From positions 428,025 through 492,024 of the forward strand of contig NBIV01000021.1 in assembly GCA_003194525.1 (NCBI GenBank): a stretch of DNA of 64,000 nucleotides. Direction: 5' to 3'. Each line of letters opens with the position of its first letter. Within the stretch, counting starts at the first letter, position 1. Of this stretch, positions 21,366-30,326 are shown in pieces. Below the pieces are notes generated by a model. It saw only the letters and a program-made list of their open reading frames with translations. It was not told the origin of the DNA and made no database searches. A program made the position numbers and the translations under genes. This DNA comes from Gracilariopsis chorda. Its lineage: Eukaryota > Rhodophyta > Florideophyceae > Gracilariales > Gracilariaceae.

Positions 21366-21600
21366 TGTGCATGATAAACGAACGTTGTTGATAGATGAAG
21401 TTAGACTTCGACAGAAACGAAAAAGAAAGAAAGAAGGAAAAACAAGGGTGCTGGTTGTCAGCCTTGGGATGATTTAGTTGTAGCTGCAACATCTGCAACG
21501 TATATAGAACCACTAGAGTGCACTACGACTACAAAGAAACCTAACCACTAAGTGCGGACAGCCAATACTACCAATCCTATCCAAACATCTAAACTATCTA
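21366..21600 (-). repeat. Partial 5' LTR of copy A (3' portion only)
   Basis: Minus strand GATTGGTAGTATTGGCTGTC onward, matching 46828-47028 of the copy C LTR, with TATATA and a CTTTCTTTCTTT tract before the end. The first ~550 bp of the LTR is missing; unit S1 abuts it. Confidence 0.65.
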
Positions 21601-21703
21601 AAGATTGTTCTGACAACGAGCAAGTTGACCTTTTAGAATACATCAATAAACGTACATCTATTTCCCTCCAAACGAATAGCCAATGGTAATCAAAGGATTT
21701 GCC

Positions 21704-22079
21704 CTACTGGCGTGAATCAGTCAAGCACGAGTAACATCTGTCATTCTCGACAGCCTCAACTTCTATCAGCCCTGTCGAACCCGTCTCACACTTGGATATC
21801 TCTGACGGGCAACGAACAGGCAAATCCTTGCTGGGTTCAATCAGGCAGTAGTCTTCCAATACCGTGTACAGGGTGTCGATCTTCGGGTCAATGGAGCACA
21901 AAATCTCTTCCAAAAAACCAATTTAAATTGCCGCCGTGCACATCAATGTGCTTCAATGCAGCCTGTAATATGCACAATTGTTCAAATAATTTCCAAAAGC
22001 GAGGTAGAATAGCATCTTTCTGGTCGCACAAACGGCAAAGTTGTAGGTACCGAACCTTTGTTTGGGACATATTGGCCAT
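21704..22079 (-). pseudogene. Unit S small protein, copy 1 (frameshifted)
   Basis: Starts MANMSQTKVRYLQLCRLCDQ and, after one frameshift near 21900, continues MEEILCSIDPKIDTLYTVLE and ends EVEAVENDRCYSCLTDSRQ. With the shift bridged it is about 125 residues, the same length and sequence pattern as copy 2. No known family recognised. A leucine-rich N-terminal helix and an acidic, Ser/Thr-rich C-terminus are visible. Confidence 0.55.
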
Positions 22080-22239
22080 GGTTTTAGACGATAGTTGAAA
22101 CGAAGAAGTAGAGTGAAAGAAGCTGTAGGTGGCTATTTAGAGAAACGTTTTCTCCTACTTTAGGTAGATTCTAGCTTAAGTACACAATCACAGCACATTA
22201 GAAAATAGGTAAAATAGAAACGTATCCTATTCAAACATC

Positions 22240-22520
22240 AAAATAAATAACGTACAGTACAACCCACGTATACCATTCTAGCAAAAGTAGGTACAGTTTA
22301 CGTAGTGCATACGTAGGCTGCGCAGTACTGCAAACGTATACCCTTCTAACAAAAATAGGTTTAATCTATGTAGTACATACGTAGGCCACACAGTTCTACA
22401 AACGTAGGACCCTCAAACAAGAACAGGACTTAAATATACGTGGCATACGTAGGTAAATGGTACCCGATATGTATTGACTTCTGAAACCAAGACTGAATAA
22501 GAATTTAATGCATATATACT
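22240..22520 (-). repeat. TACGTA-rich promoter repeats, unit S copy 1
   Basis: About two copies of the ~68-bp unit seen at 29270-29449 (TTTTTGTTAGAAGGGTATAC on the minus strand), each carrying the palindrome TACGTA. Confidence 0.65.
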
Positions 22521-22575
22521 TAGTAAAGTACTACGTATGTACACTATCAATGTACTGCTAGTGTCAGGAATTTCT

Positions 22576-22912
22576 TGACACAATGAACACAATATTTATA
22601 CGTATACAACGGTAAGAACGGCCTTCCGCCCTGCCACTCTTTCCTGCAGTTGTGACGTCTGCATCTTGCCTGCAGGGAAGGGTAGGGCCGGGGCTTGGGC
22701 GGTCACAAACCTGAGAATGAAAGGTTTTGGTTGTCCAAAACGTTTGATTATCATTGACGCAAAAAGTTGACGAACCAAAAAGCTCAAAAATTGAACGTGA
22801 AGCACGATTTTGGGTGCTGGCGCAGTCTGCGCCAAAAAAACGAAATCGTACATTTTACTAATTTTTTAAGGCAAGCGAAGGTCGTTGTCGCACAAATCCT
22901 TAGTAAGGTTAG
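22576..22912. other. Linker between Helitron H1 and unit S1
   Basis: Non-coding. Holds a perfect hairpin GGCGCAG-A-CTGCGCC on the minus strand near 22815-22835. A CTAA on the minus strand (22912-22909) directly follows the H1 homology end, which could be a canonical Helitron CTRR terminus, although H2 lacks it. Confidence 0.4.
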
Positions 22913-22922
22913 ACAAGGAAAA

Positions 22923-22937
22923 GCGGCCTTCGGCCGC
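22923..22937 (-). terminator. Helitron H1 3'-terminal hairpin
   Basis: GCGGCC-GAA-GGCCGC, a 6-bp perfect stem ending 10 bases before the end of homology with H2. Short GC hairpins just inside the 3' end are a defining Helitron termination signal. H2 has a degraded version (TCTGAAGGCTGC). Confidence 0.7.
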
Positions 22938-23020
22938 AAGGGGCGCTTCGCGGCGCGGCAAACGTTTGCATAAGATATCTGCACAAATTTTGGTTTACGC
23001 ATATACTAAACTATTTCAAA

Positions 23021-23551
23021 CTAATGACGCCCCGCTACAAAGTCTACCGCGTCCTGTAGAACAGGGTTTCTGATGCTCACCGGAATTGGATGGAAATCCT
23101 GCGCATTTCGAGGCGTCTCGTCTTCACTATGCAGCAGTAACACATCATCAGATGTTCTAACACGCGAAAGTCCAACATAGACCTGACCCGGCGAAAAAAA
23201 GTTTGTTTGAAAGTCAATTATGATTTTCTTCAGCGCTTGTCCTTGCACGTTATGCACAGTTGCAGCAGATGCCAATCTGATGGGAAACTGTCAAAGTTTG
23301 ATTTTCACATCTGCAAACTCGAAAACAAAGTCAATGCGGTGCAGCAAGAAGGCTTTGATGAGTTGCCCCATGTTCATCAATGCCCGAAAGTCGAATCACT
23401 CTGCGAGAAATGCTGCTAACGATAAATATCTTTCCATTGAGCAAGTGCGGATGAAGTACATTTCGAATCAGCATAACAGGAACACCCAACTTCAGTTTCA
23501 AATGGTGGTGCGGGACTCCAGTTGGACCGTAATTTTACGTCAGTTCAGGTC
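23021..23551 (-). pseudogene. Helitron H1 helicase, C-terminal part
   Basis: Reads ATVHNVQGQALKKIIIDFQT, then SPGQVYVGLSRVRTSDDVLL (PIF1 motif VI region) and stops at 23021. The preceding part, up to the insertion at 23551, matches H2 34491-34770 with frameshifts. Confidence 0.75.
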
Positions 23552-24614
23552 TGTGGGCGCCATCACGAGACGGTGACGCAGGGGGCCAAAACGTTGTAAT
23601 AATAAAAGCCAAAAGGGTGCTCTTCGTAGCTAAAAGCCCCAAAACAAGTTGAAAACAGTGGGATCAAAAGAACTAAACCCACTCGATGAAATAAAACAAC
23701 ACTAGGGAGAGCAAGAGGCTCAATCCCCAAATAAAACTTCTTAACTTCTTTGTTGAAACGGCGCGCAACCCAAGAATTATGTCAAGGATCACTAAGGGTC
23801 AGACCCTCGGCTTCCGGTCAGACACTCCGGATGTGAAGTGGATTCTGCAGCCTACCTACCTCTGCACTAACCAGAAGCAGGCGCATACAATCCTTACAGG
23901 GCTTCCCGAGGAGAGCTACTAACAGCGGGATATGCTTTCACTCTATACCCAAGCTGGCCCTTTGCAGGAAAGGTTGCACGGCACGTCGCCTGCGGATAGC
24001 TTCCCGTCAAGTACTTCCGTCCGGAAATCACCAGGTCTTTCGACCGACACCGTTATCCGAGCAAAGCTCCGGTGGGGCTCACAGACGACAGAAACACCTT
24101 TGGTACACACTACCCGTCTCCCGTCCACGCCTAAGGCGCTTCAACCGGTCTTAGCGACGGTACTTCCCCACCCTATTGGACAACTAACGGCATACGCCTC
24201 ATTAGAAGCCCTTTATCCAGTGGCGAACGCCTCACTGGTTGTTGATGATAGTTGAAGTGGCTGAAGGTTGATAGGGGGTGGGGCTTAGATGTTGGTCGAT
24301 TGTTGAGGTGAGTTCAGACCGAAGTCCGAAGCTCAGAACCTCTTTTTATAGTGTTTAGAGGCACTACCAACGAGCTAAATACGCATTTCTACTTGCTAGT
24401 TACTCATGTGTGCGTCTAGGTTACTCCATTGGCTTCTAGAGACCTCTGGAGCTGCACACTAACCAATAATAAAGCGACAATTTGCGCCAGCATCACTAAA
24501 ATACTGTAGTCTTTGCTGGGCCAACAAAGCGTGCAATGTGCTAGACACTACTGGAACATTCTACACGTGTGTTCCAGCAATGTCTGGCACATTCCGCAAC
24601 ATTAGCGACCGACA
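23552..24614 (-). mobile_element. 1063-bp non-coding TG...CA insertion with copia-like leader
   Basis: Interrupts the H1 helicase gene. It is flanked by AGGTC at 23547-23551 and 24615-24619, a perfect 5-bp target duplication, and on the minus strand begins TGTCGGTCGC and ends GGCGCCCACA, as LTR-class insertions do. Minus-strand TATA-like CTATAAAAAGAGG near 24340. The inner part matches the non-coding leader of Copia-1 in the same order: GATAACGGTG.CGGTCG..AAGACCTGGT near 24020-24060 (Copia-1 54693-54725), the GGCCAG...GTGAA.GCATAT block near 23930 (55030-55065) and a CCGGAG...CCGGA.GCC block near 23825. No ORF. It could be a solo LTR with an unusual transcribed part or a non-autonomous element. 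Confidence 0.75.
24537..24593. repeat. Imperfect inverted repeat near 5' end of the 1063-bp insertion
   Basis: Arms TGTGCTAGACACTACTGGAA and TTCCAGCAATGTCTGGCACA are near-complementary (a few mismatches) around an ~11-base loop containing CACGTG. Confidence 0.7.
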
Positions 24615-25512
24615 AGGTCCAATGATACTATTTGTGTAAAAATTTTCACCGGTTGGCCCTCGATTGGGAACGATCGTCGTTGCAGACTTCAAGTCAAACA
24701 TCCTTCCTGGTAAACACTCCAATGCGTTCTGGTTATGTTCCTCCACTAATGGATTTGTTGGCACAACAATCAATCGTTTGAGCATGACATCTTCTTTCTT
24801 TCGTGTTGTAAACCATTTACAAAGCAACTTGTATGCTTCGTATACATCTGACGTAGACATAAGCGGAAGCCTTGCTGATGCTGGAAACGTCCCACGACCA
24901 AGACTCAGCAAACCTTCTGCAAAAACTGGATCATCTTGTTGATGAACCTGTTCTGTAAGGAGAACAACCTTGACTCTTCTGTCCCAAAGCTCGCAACAGT
25001 ACCATGGAAGCTCCCGTAGGAGACTCACTGTAATAAAACCAATTGTTCCATCCCTTTCGGATACTGTTCACGTTCTTGGAACCACTGGAAGCAGTTGCAT
25101 ATAATCGCCTGCCATAACTACGAACATGCCTCCAAAGTCTTTCGTAGAGTTTCTTAAGTCCTTCAGTACGGTGTTCACAATCTCGAAGAACATTTTCCGG
25201 GACATTGAAGCTTCATCAATTACCAGCAAAATAGTCTTCCGTACTAGTTCTGCTCTCTGTGATCGTGGTCCGTACTTGGAAAGTGTCCGACGCTCTTCAC
25301 TCTGCGAATCTTTCTTGTAATGAACTCCCAATCCAAGCAAACTATGCAAAGTTCTTCCCCCTTCATATAGGGCAGCAGCAATACCTGTTGTTGCTGTCAT
25401 CTGCACCAATAAGCCTTCGTGCTCAGCAATATCTCTCAGCAAAGATAGGAGATAGGTCTTCCCTGTCCCGGCTCGTCCTTGTAAGAAGAAGAAACGCTTC
25501 CGTGTGTGTTGC
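24615..25512 (-). pseudogene. Helitron H1 helicase, N-terminal part
   Basis: Open frame with Walker A LQGRAGTGKTYLL (about 25478-25440), GIAAALYEGGRTLHSLLGLG, Walker B ILLVIDEASM and VVMAGDYMQLLPVV, stopping at 25068. Another frame (25028-24561) continues with LPWYCCELWDRRVKVVLLTE, YEAYKLLCKWF and IVVPTNPLVEEHNQNAL up to the insertion. Core ATPase motifs are intact, unlike the older Helitron at 13.5 kb. Confidence 0.8.
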
Positions 25513-27483
25513 GTCTTTCAAACTCTCCCATACTATCTCGGTATTGTATTTCTCTCATTATTTTGTCAAAAACTTGCTTCTGGCCTTCTTTCAGATCATC
25601 ATATCTCTCTTTTACCCTTCGCCTGGACCACGAAGAAGATCTGCGACGTACTTCAGCTTGTTCCTCTGCTAATTGCAGTTCGCTCTCTCTGAGATGAAGT
25701 TGTGATACAGTATGATGAAAGAACGGATCATTTCTGATAAGCCGACCGTCATGTCTGTCCGAAATCTCAATGATTCTTCGAAGTAGTTCTTCTCTTCTTT
25801 GTGCTCTGTTTCCCTCGGTTATGTCTGCAGTTAGAGCTCGTCCGTGCTTTTTGATCACAGTTTTAGGATTTATCCCTTGTTGAAAGGAAGTGACGACCAA
25901 TTAACGCAGCTCAGCAGGAGTAGCATTGTATCTTACTGCCTCATCAAAAGCCGTTTCGTACTCGTCACCATGGACATATAGTCCACCGGCTACTGCCGCT
26001 TCTCTACAAGTTGAGTAGGATTCGCTTCCAACACGTTTCGGATCATCAAAGGAGCTGAATGCAGAGTTCATGAGCAATATTCGAAGAGCAAATAGTTCGG
26101 GATTTGTGGGAGAAGCAAATCTAATTCGAGTCACAGCTCGATCATTTTCGGATCGCGGCACTACGTACATTCGTGGACTTCCTCCATCCAGAGTGGAGTC
26201 AGACTCTGATACAGAGCGGGGTTGCTTATCGTATACACGTACAGTCTCGTAGTATGTCATTTATTCCAAGTCCATGTACCAGGAGTGTATTCTGAAATAT
26301 CTTTCCAACAGGGAAGACTTCAGATGTCTAGGCAGTCTTACGTTTCGAATCAAAACCAGTCGCTCTCCACGGAGATGTATGTCAAGTGCCTGTACAGTTG
26401 GATTGATTCGAACATGCCTGAACTCAAAGAGGTTCCTTGCAGATTCAACCGCGCCCACCACTCTCGCTCTCATGTACGCCCTGATCTCATTTTGAAGCAT
26501 GTCGCTCTTTGCACTTGATTGGCTTTCCGTTCGACTTGATACAACCAAATCTTGTTCTTTGGCACTCTTTAAAGCATACTTCATCAGGTATGCTACGGCG
26601 CTGCCACCTTGGGTTCTTTCAACATTGATGTGAGCCTTGTACTTCAATGTGAGATCTGGATTGTACGGAACCACTTTCAAATCTTCTGTCCTTCTTCTTC
26701 GGTAATTCACTCGATTTGTGTACTCATTTATCGTTGTTTCAGCCACAATTTCTTGTCGATCATACCAAAATCTGCACCTCCCGTCAAAGGTACGACCACA
26801 GGAATATGGAAAGTGTCTGTGCATATTGAATTTCTTCACCAATTTTCGGAGTTCCTGGTCCTCAGTTGAGTCACCCCGAGGCAGTTCGGCTTTGATCAAA
26901 GTGTCGATGATCTCTGGATCTTCAATTACGCCCCCTCCAACCAAAGAAGAATGTGATGATGTAGAGTAATTCTCTCCTGGAAGTCAAGTTTGGCGGCAAT
27001 CCCAATGCATTTCAAGCCAAAGAGCTCTTCTGAATTATTCTGTAGATCCTTCATGATTGAATTTGCATACTGGTTGTACATTCTTGCAATAAGATCTGGC
27101 CTATCATAAGCACGGCATCCGTCTCCCTGTGGAGAAAATGCTCCGGTTTTTTCGTTGTCCATACTAAGCCTTTTCATCTCTTCCCGCCATACGGTCATTG
27201 TGACTGGGACGAAAAGCGTCGGGTAGCCCAGTCGAGCGACCATTGCTTGCACATCCAGTCGTTTTTGTCTCCAGTATGCCGGAGAGTTTTTGTGATTACC
27301 GGGAAGGAAGAGTGTACCGGGAGGGCCAAGTTCATGTGTTCCGGTATGGGTTCCAACCTGCAGCTCCCGTTCTTTATCCATTCTCATCTGTTCTGTTTCC
27401 AAGTAACGAAGTTTCAAGTCTTCAATGTTTGTGCTAGTACGAAGCAGCCATTGCTGAAGAAGAGTACCAGAGTTTAGCAGCAC
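25436..27483 (-). pseudogene. Helitron H1 Rep (HUH nuclease) region
   Basis: N to C: LLQQWLLRTSTNIEDLKLRY (Helitron-like N domain), HELGPPGTLFLPGNHKNSP, a REP-like block with MTVWREEMKRLS and YDRPDLIARMYNQYANS, HUH motif LHHHILLWLEG near 26950, AHINVERTQGG and the two-Tyr motif YLMKYALKS near 26580, then a linker to the helicase. A frameshift lies at about 26930. Two TAA stops (26261-26263 and 25901-25903) stand where H2 has TAC (Tyr), in otherwise continuous frame. Both Tyr and both catalytic His remain, so only a few changes separate this copy from an intact protein. Confidence 0.8.
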
Positions 27484-27656
27484 ATTATCGGTGTACAGTC
27501 TTCGCTTAGAGTGTTCTGCCCATGTTAGGCTCCTTTGGTCTTGGTTGTTTGCATCCCTGGATGAAATATATGTTGCTGTATCATACGGGGCATGACTCCC
27601 ACCGTAAGGTTAGAGCAGTGGAAAAGCTCCCTTCTCAGCTTCCATTGAATCGGGTT

Positions 27657-28816
27657 TCAAACGCTTGTACTTGACAACTCGACGTGGAAGATTTCCGGTT
27701 GACATGTGATGGGATTCTCTCTTCCGCCTACCAGCTGGGCAACTGGGGCTTCCGACGTGAACAGTTCACTTGGCTCTACGACGAAAGCTCTCATTGCAAG
27801 AGGTCGGCCTCGGCTGTCTACTGGTAACGGTCCTGCACCAGACCTCACCTCGATTCGGGCTTCATGGGCACCTTGATAATTCCGGACAGCTATTCCTTCC
27901 TGAATAGCGTCTGCAGAGATGTCTAGAGTAGGCTCGTCCGCGTTTGATCTCCTGCGAACATTTTCGTCTGGTCTGAACAAATTTCTATATATCTGTCGGA
28001 CAATATCTGGTCTTGTTTGCATGAGATCGTAAAACTTTGGAACCAAGTATCGAATATTCGGGTTAGACACCATTCTTCTTGTGAAAGAAGAAGAACAACC
28101 CCGTAAATTAACGCTGGGAGGACCTTCCGGCCACAAATATGTGTAGCGCACGTCCTGGCCTGGAACAGAAAGAGACAAATTGCCTTGAAGTCGAAGAAAT
28201 GACGGACCTCCACCCCGAACGTACTTCATATCCATGAATGTGACAACGGTTGCAAATAACACATTTTAGTGTGTTGATAGCGTTTGAAAAGAACGCAAGC
28301 GATATATTTCTTCAAGGTACGAATTGATATGCACTCGTCTGAAAGAAACTCCAAGCGCTCTGGAGCTTTTTTATCCACAGCATGTTCCTTCGGTCTGTGC
28401 ACCAAGCAGAACTGCGCCACAATATTTGCACATACGAATACGAAGCACCCACCCTGAATCTTTGAGAGGACACCGAGGTGCTAATGGCCGTTTGCACCGC
28501 ACCTCCCACAACACGCTGGAAGTGTGCCAGTGATTGGTTGGTACTCCGGATATGAAGAGCTTGGACGTGCGAGACCTTGAAGAATATTTTCGGCCCTTGC
28601 ATCGCAGACATATTTTGCTCCATAGTGAATGCCTTGGCGAGGTCTCCCAGCGAACTGCATAACCGTCCTATCTCGTTCCTGTTGAATTCTGGAAGAATGA
28701 GAGGAGCTCAAGTATATCTCTTCAGGGTTATGAGGTTCCATAACATTTTGAGGAAGCTCCGTTCTAGTTCCTAAGTCCACCTGCGCAAGCTCATCGGTTG
28801 TGTATCGTAGATGCAC
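27657..28816 (-). pseudogene. Helitron H1 N-terminal region
   Basis: Begins near MHLRYTTDELAQVDLGTRTE and contains zinc-finger-like spacing (ACCGRCGANGH, then CKYCG in another frame), a MKYVRGGGPSFLRLQGNLSL block and IRYLVPKFYDLMQTRPDIVR with NLFRPDENVRRRSNADEP. It ends in SRGRPLAMRAFVVEPSELF. Order and spacing match H2 30330-31480. Frames break near 28480 and 28260, and a stop lies near 28370. Confidence 0.65.
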
Positions 28817-29269
28817 CGGCTGTATAATCTCTCTCGGACGACGGCCTGCTCCTAACCGGCGACCACTACGTCATGATGGGGGTCGATGCGAAGAAGAACT
28901 CATGTCAGACTGAGAGAACCAGAGAGAGGTTGAGAGATTTTGTAACCACCTTTCGATGGAACATGTACGGTCTCTGCCCCTTAAGTAGAGAACTGGTGTT
29001 GCACAATAGTTTCCCCCCTGACATATACGTATACATGTTGTCTTCATTGTCTCAAGATGTTCCTGACACCATCAGTACCCGGATAGTTTACATACGTAGT
29101 ACTTTGCTATGTACATATGCATTACATTCTTATTCGGTCTTGGTTTCAGACGTCAATACATATAGAGTACGATTTACATACGTATGCAACGTATAGTTTG
29201 TTCCTATTCTTATTACAGCGTTCTACCTTTCTAGAACTGTATGGCCTACTTATGCACTACATAGATTAA

Positions 29270-29449
29270 AACTATTTTTGTTAGAAGGGTATACGTTTGC
29301 AGTACTGCGCCGCCTACGTATGCGCTACGTAAACTATAACTATTTTTGTTAGAAGGGTATACGTTTGCAGTACTGCACAGCCTACGTATGCGATACGTAA
29401 ACTATAACTATTTTTGTTAGAAGGGTATACGTAGGTTGTACCATACGTA
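29270..29449 (+). repeat. 68-bp tandem repeat, 2.6 copies, unit S promoter
   Basis: Units begin AACTATTTTTGTTAGAAGGG at 29270, 29338 and 29406, exactly 68 bases apart. Each full unit ends with a TACGTA-containing block (CCTACGTATGCG). Copy 1 of unit S has the same repeats in about two copies. Confidence 0.9.
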
Positions 29450-29620
29450 TTTTATTTTGTTTTTTGAATAGGTTACCTTTCTATTTTACCTATTGTCTAA
29501 TGTGCTGAAGATTGTGTACTTAAGCTAGAGAATACCCTAGAGTCGCAGAAAACTTTATTCCAAGCAGCCACCTACAACTTAATTTACTCTACTTCTTCTT
29601 TTCAACTATTTTCTAACACC

Positions 29621-30001
29621 ATGGCCGATATGTCCCAAACAGAGATTCGCTACCTACAACTATGCCGTTTGCTCGACCACAAAGATGCGCTATTCTACCG
29701 CGCTTGGGAACATTATTGGAAAAAATGTGCATCATACAGGCTGAATTGAAGCACACTGATATGCGACGTGGCAATGTCAATTGTTTTTTTTTGGAAGAGA
29801 TTTTGTGCTCCATCGGCCCAAAACATCGACACCGTGTACACGGAATTGGAAGACAACAGCGTGATTGGACGCAGCAAGGATTTGCCTGTTCGCTGGCCGT
29901 CAGAGATATCCACGTGTGAGACGGGTTCAACGGGGCTGATAGAAGTTGAGGCTATGGAGAGTGACAGATCATACACGTGCTCGACCGATTCGCGCCAGTA
30001 A
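29621..30001 (+). pseudogene. Unit S small protein, copy 2 (frameshifted)
   Basis: ATG at 29621 after TTTCTAACACC. Reads MADMSQTEIRYLQLCRLLDH to a stop near 29748 in one frame. The adjacent frame supplies AELKHTDMRRGNVN, and a third gives IDTVYTELEDNSVIGRSKDL and the end EVEAMESDRSYTCSTDSRQ (stop 29999-30001). Aligned with copy 1 the product would be about 126 residues. The similarity is spread across three frames in the same order, so an ancestral protein is likely. Family unknown. Confidence 0.5.
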
Positions 30002-30326
30002 GGCAAATTCTTTGATTACCATTGGCTGGTTGTTTGGAGGGAAATAAATGTGCGTTTATTGAAGTATTCAAAAGGGGTCAACTTTCTCGTTGTGAGAGCA
30101 ATCCTTTGGTAGATTAGATAACATGCCGGAAACTATTGTGCAACACCACTTCTCGACTTGAGGGGCAGAGACGGTACATGTTCTACCGAAAGGTAATCAC
30201 TAAATCTCTCAGTCTCTTTCCGGTTTCCGCAGTCCGACATGAATTGTTCATGGCATCGACAGCCGTCACGAAGCGGTGGACGTCAGTCAGGAGCAGGGCA
30301 TGGTCGAGGGGAGAATATACAGTCCG

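Larger units (their letters stand above)
18791..21600 (-). mobile_element. Ty1/copia element, copy A (Copia-2 family), decayed
   Basis: Read on the minus strand: partial 5' LTR (21600 to 21366), primer site, leader, gag (about 20683 to 19764), protease and GAG-pre-integrase piece (19694 to about 19150), then directly into partial 3' LTR (about 19117 to 18791). Integrase, RT and RNase H are missing by internal deletion: the reading RLYTLPSPIEH is followed after a few residues by a piece matching the middle of the copy C integrase and then LTR. Both LTRs are truncated at their outer ends. Confidence 0.75.
21601..22575 (-). other. Unit S, copy 1 (promoter repeats plus small ORF), inverted
   Basis: About 1 kb that reads in the opposite direction to, and matches, 29025-30060. 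On the minus strand it has a TACGTA-rich region with about two 68-bp repeat units, then a short leader, the small ORF (22079 to 21704) and about 100 bp of conserved 3' sequence. The match to unit S2 ends near 21601 where a copia LTR begins. Origin unknown. Confidence 0.7.
22913..29014 (-). mobile_element. Helitron H1, minus strand
   Basis: Boundaries are set by where it matches its inverted relative H2: the 5' end GGAAACTATTGTGCAACACC (29014 downward) and the 3' end TTTTCCTTGT at 22913, ten bases after a GC hairpin. It encodes a Rep-helicase protein with relatively few stops and one 1063-bp insertion (23552-24614). It lies head-to-head with unit S2 and is followed by unit S1. Confidence 0.8.
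29025..30060 (+). other. Unit S, copy 2 (promoter repeats plus small ORF)
   Basis: Same unit as 21601-22575 in the opposite orientation. Order: about 240 bp AT-rich start, three 68-bp TACGTA-bearing repeats, leader, small ORF (29621-30001), conserved tail to about 30060, then Helitron H2 in the same direction. It abuts the 5' end of H1 head-to-head. Confidence 0.7.

Noticed and set aside
22240-22520. Possible CRISPR-like repeat array
   Set aside because: Only about two tandem 68-bp units without spacers in a eukaryotic transposon context.
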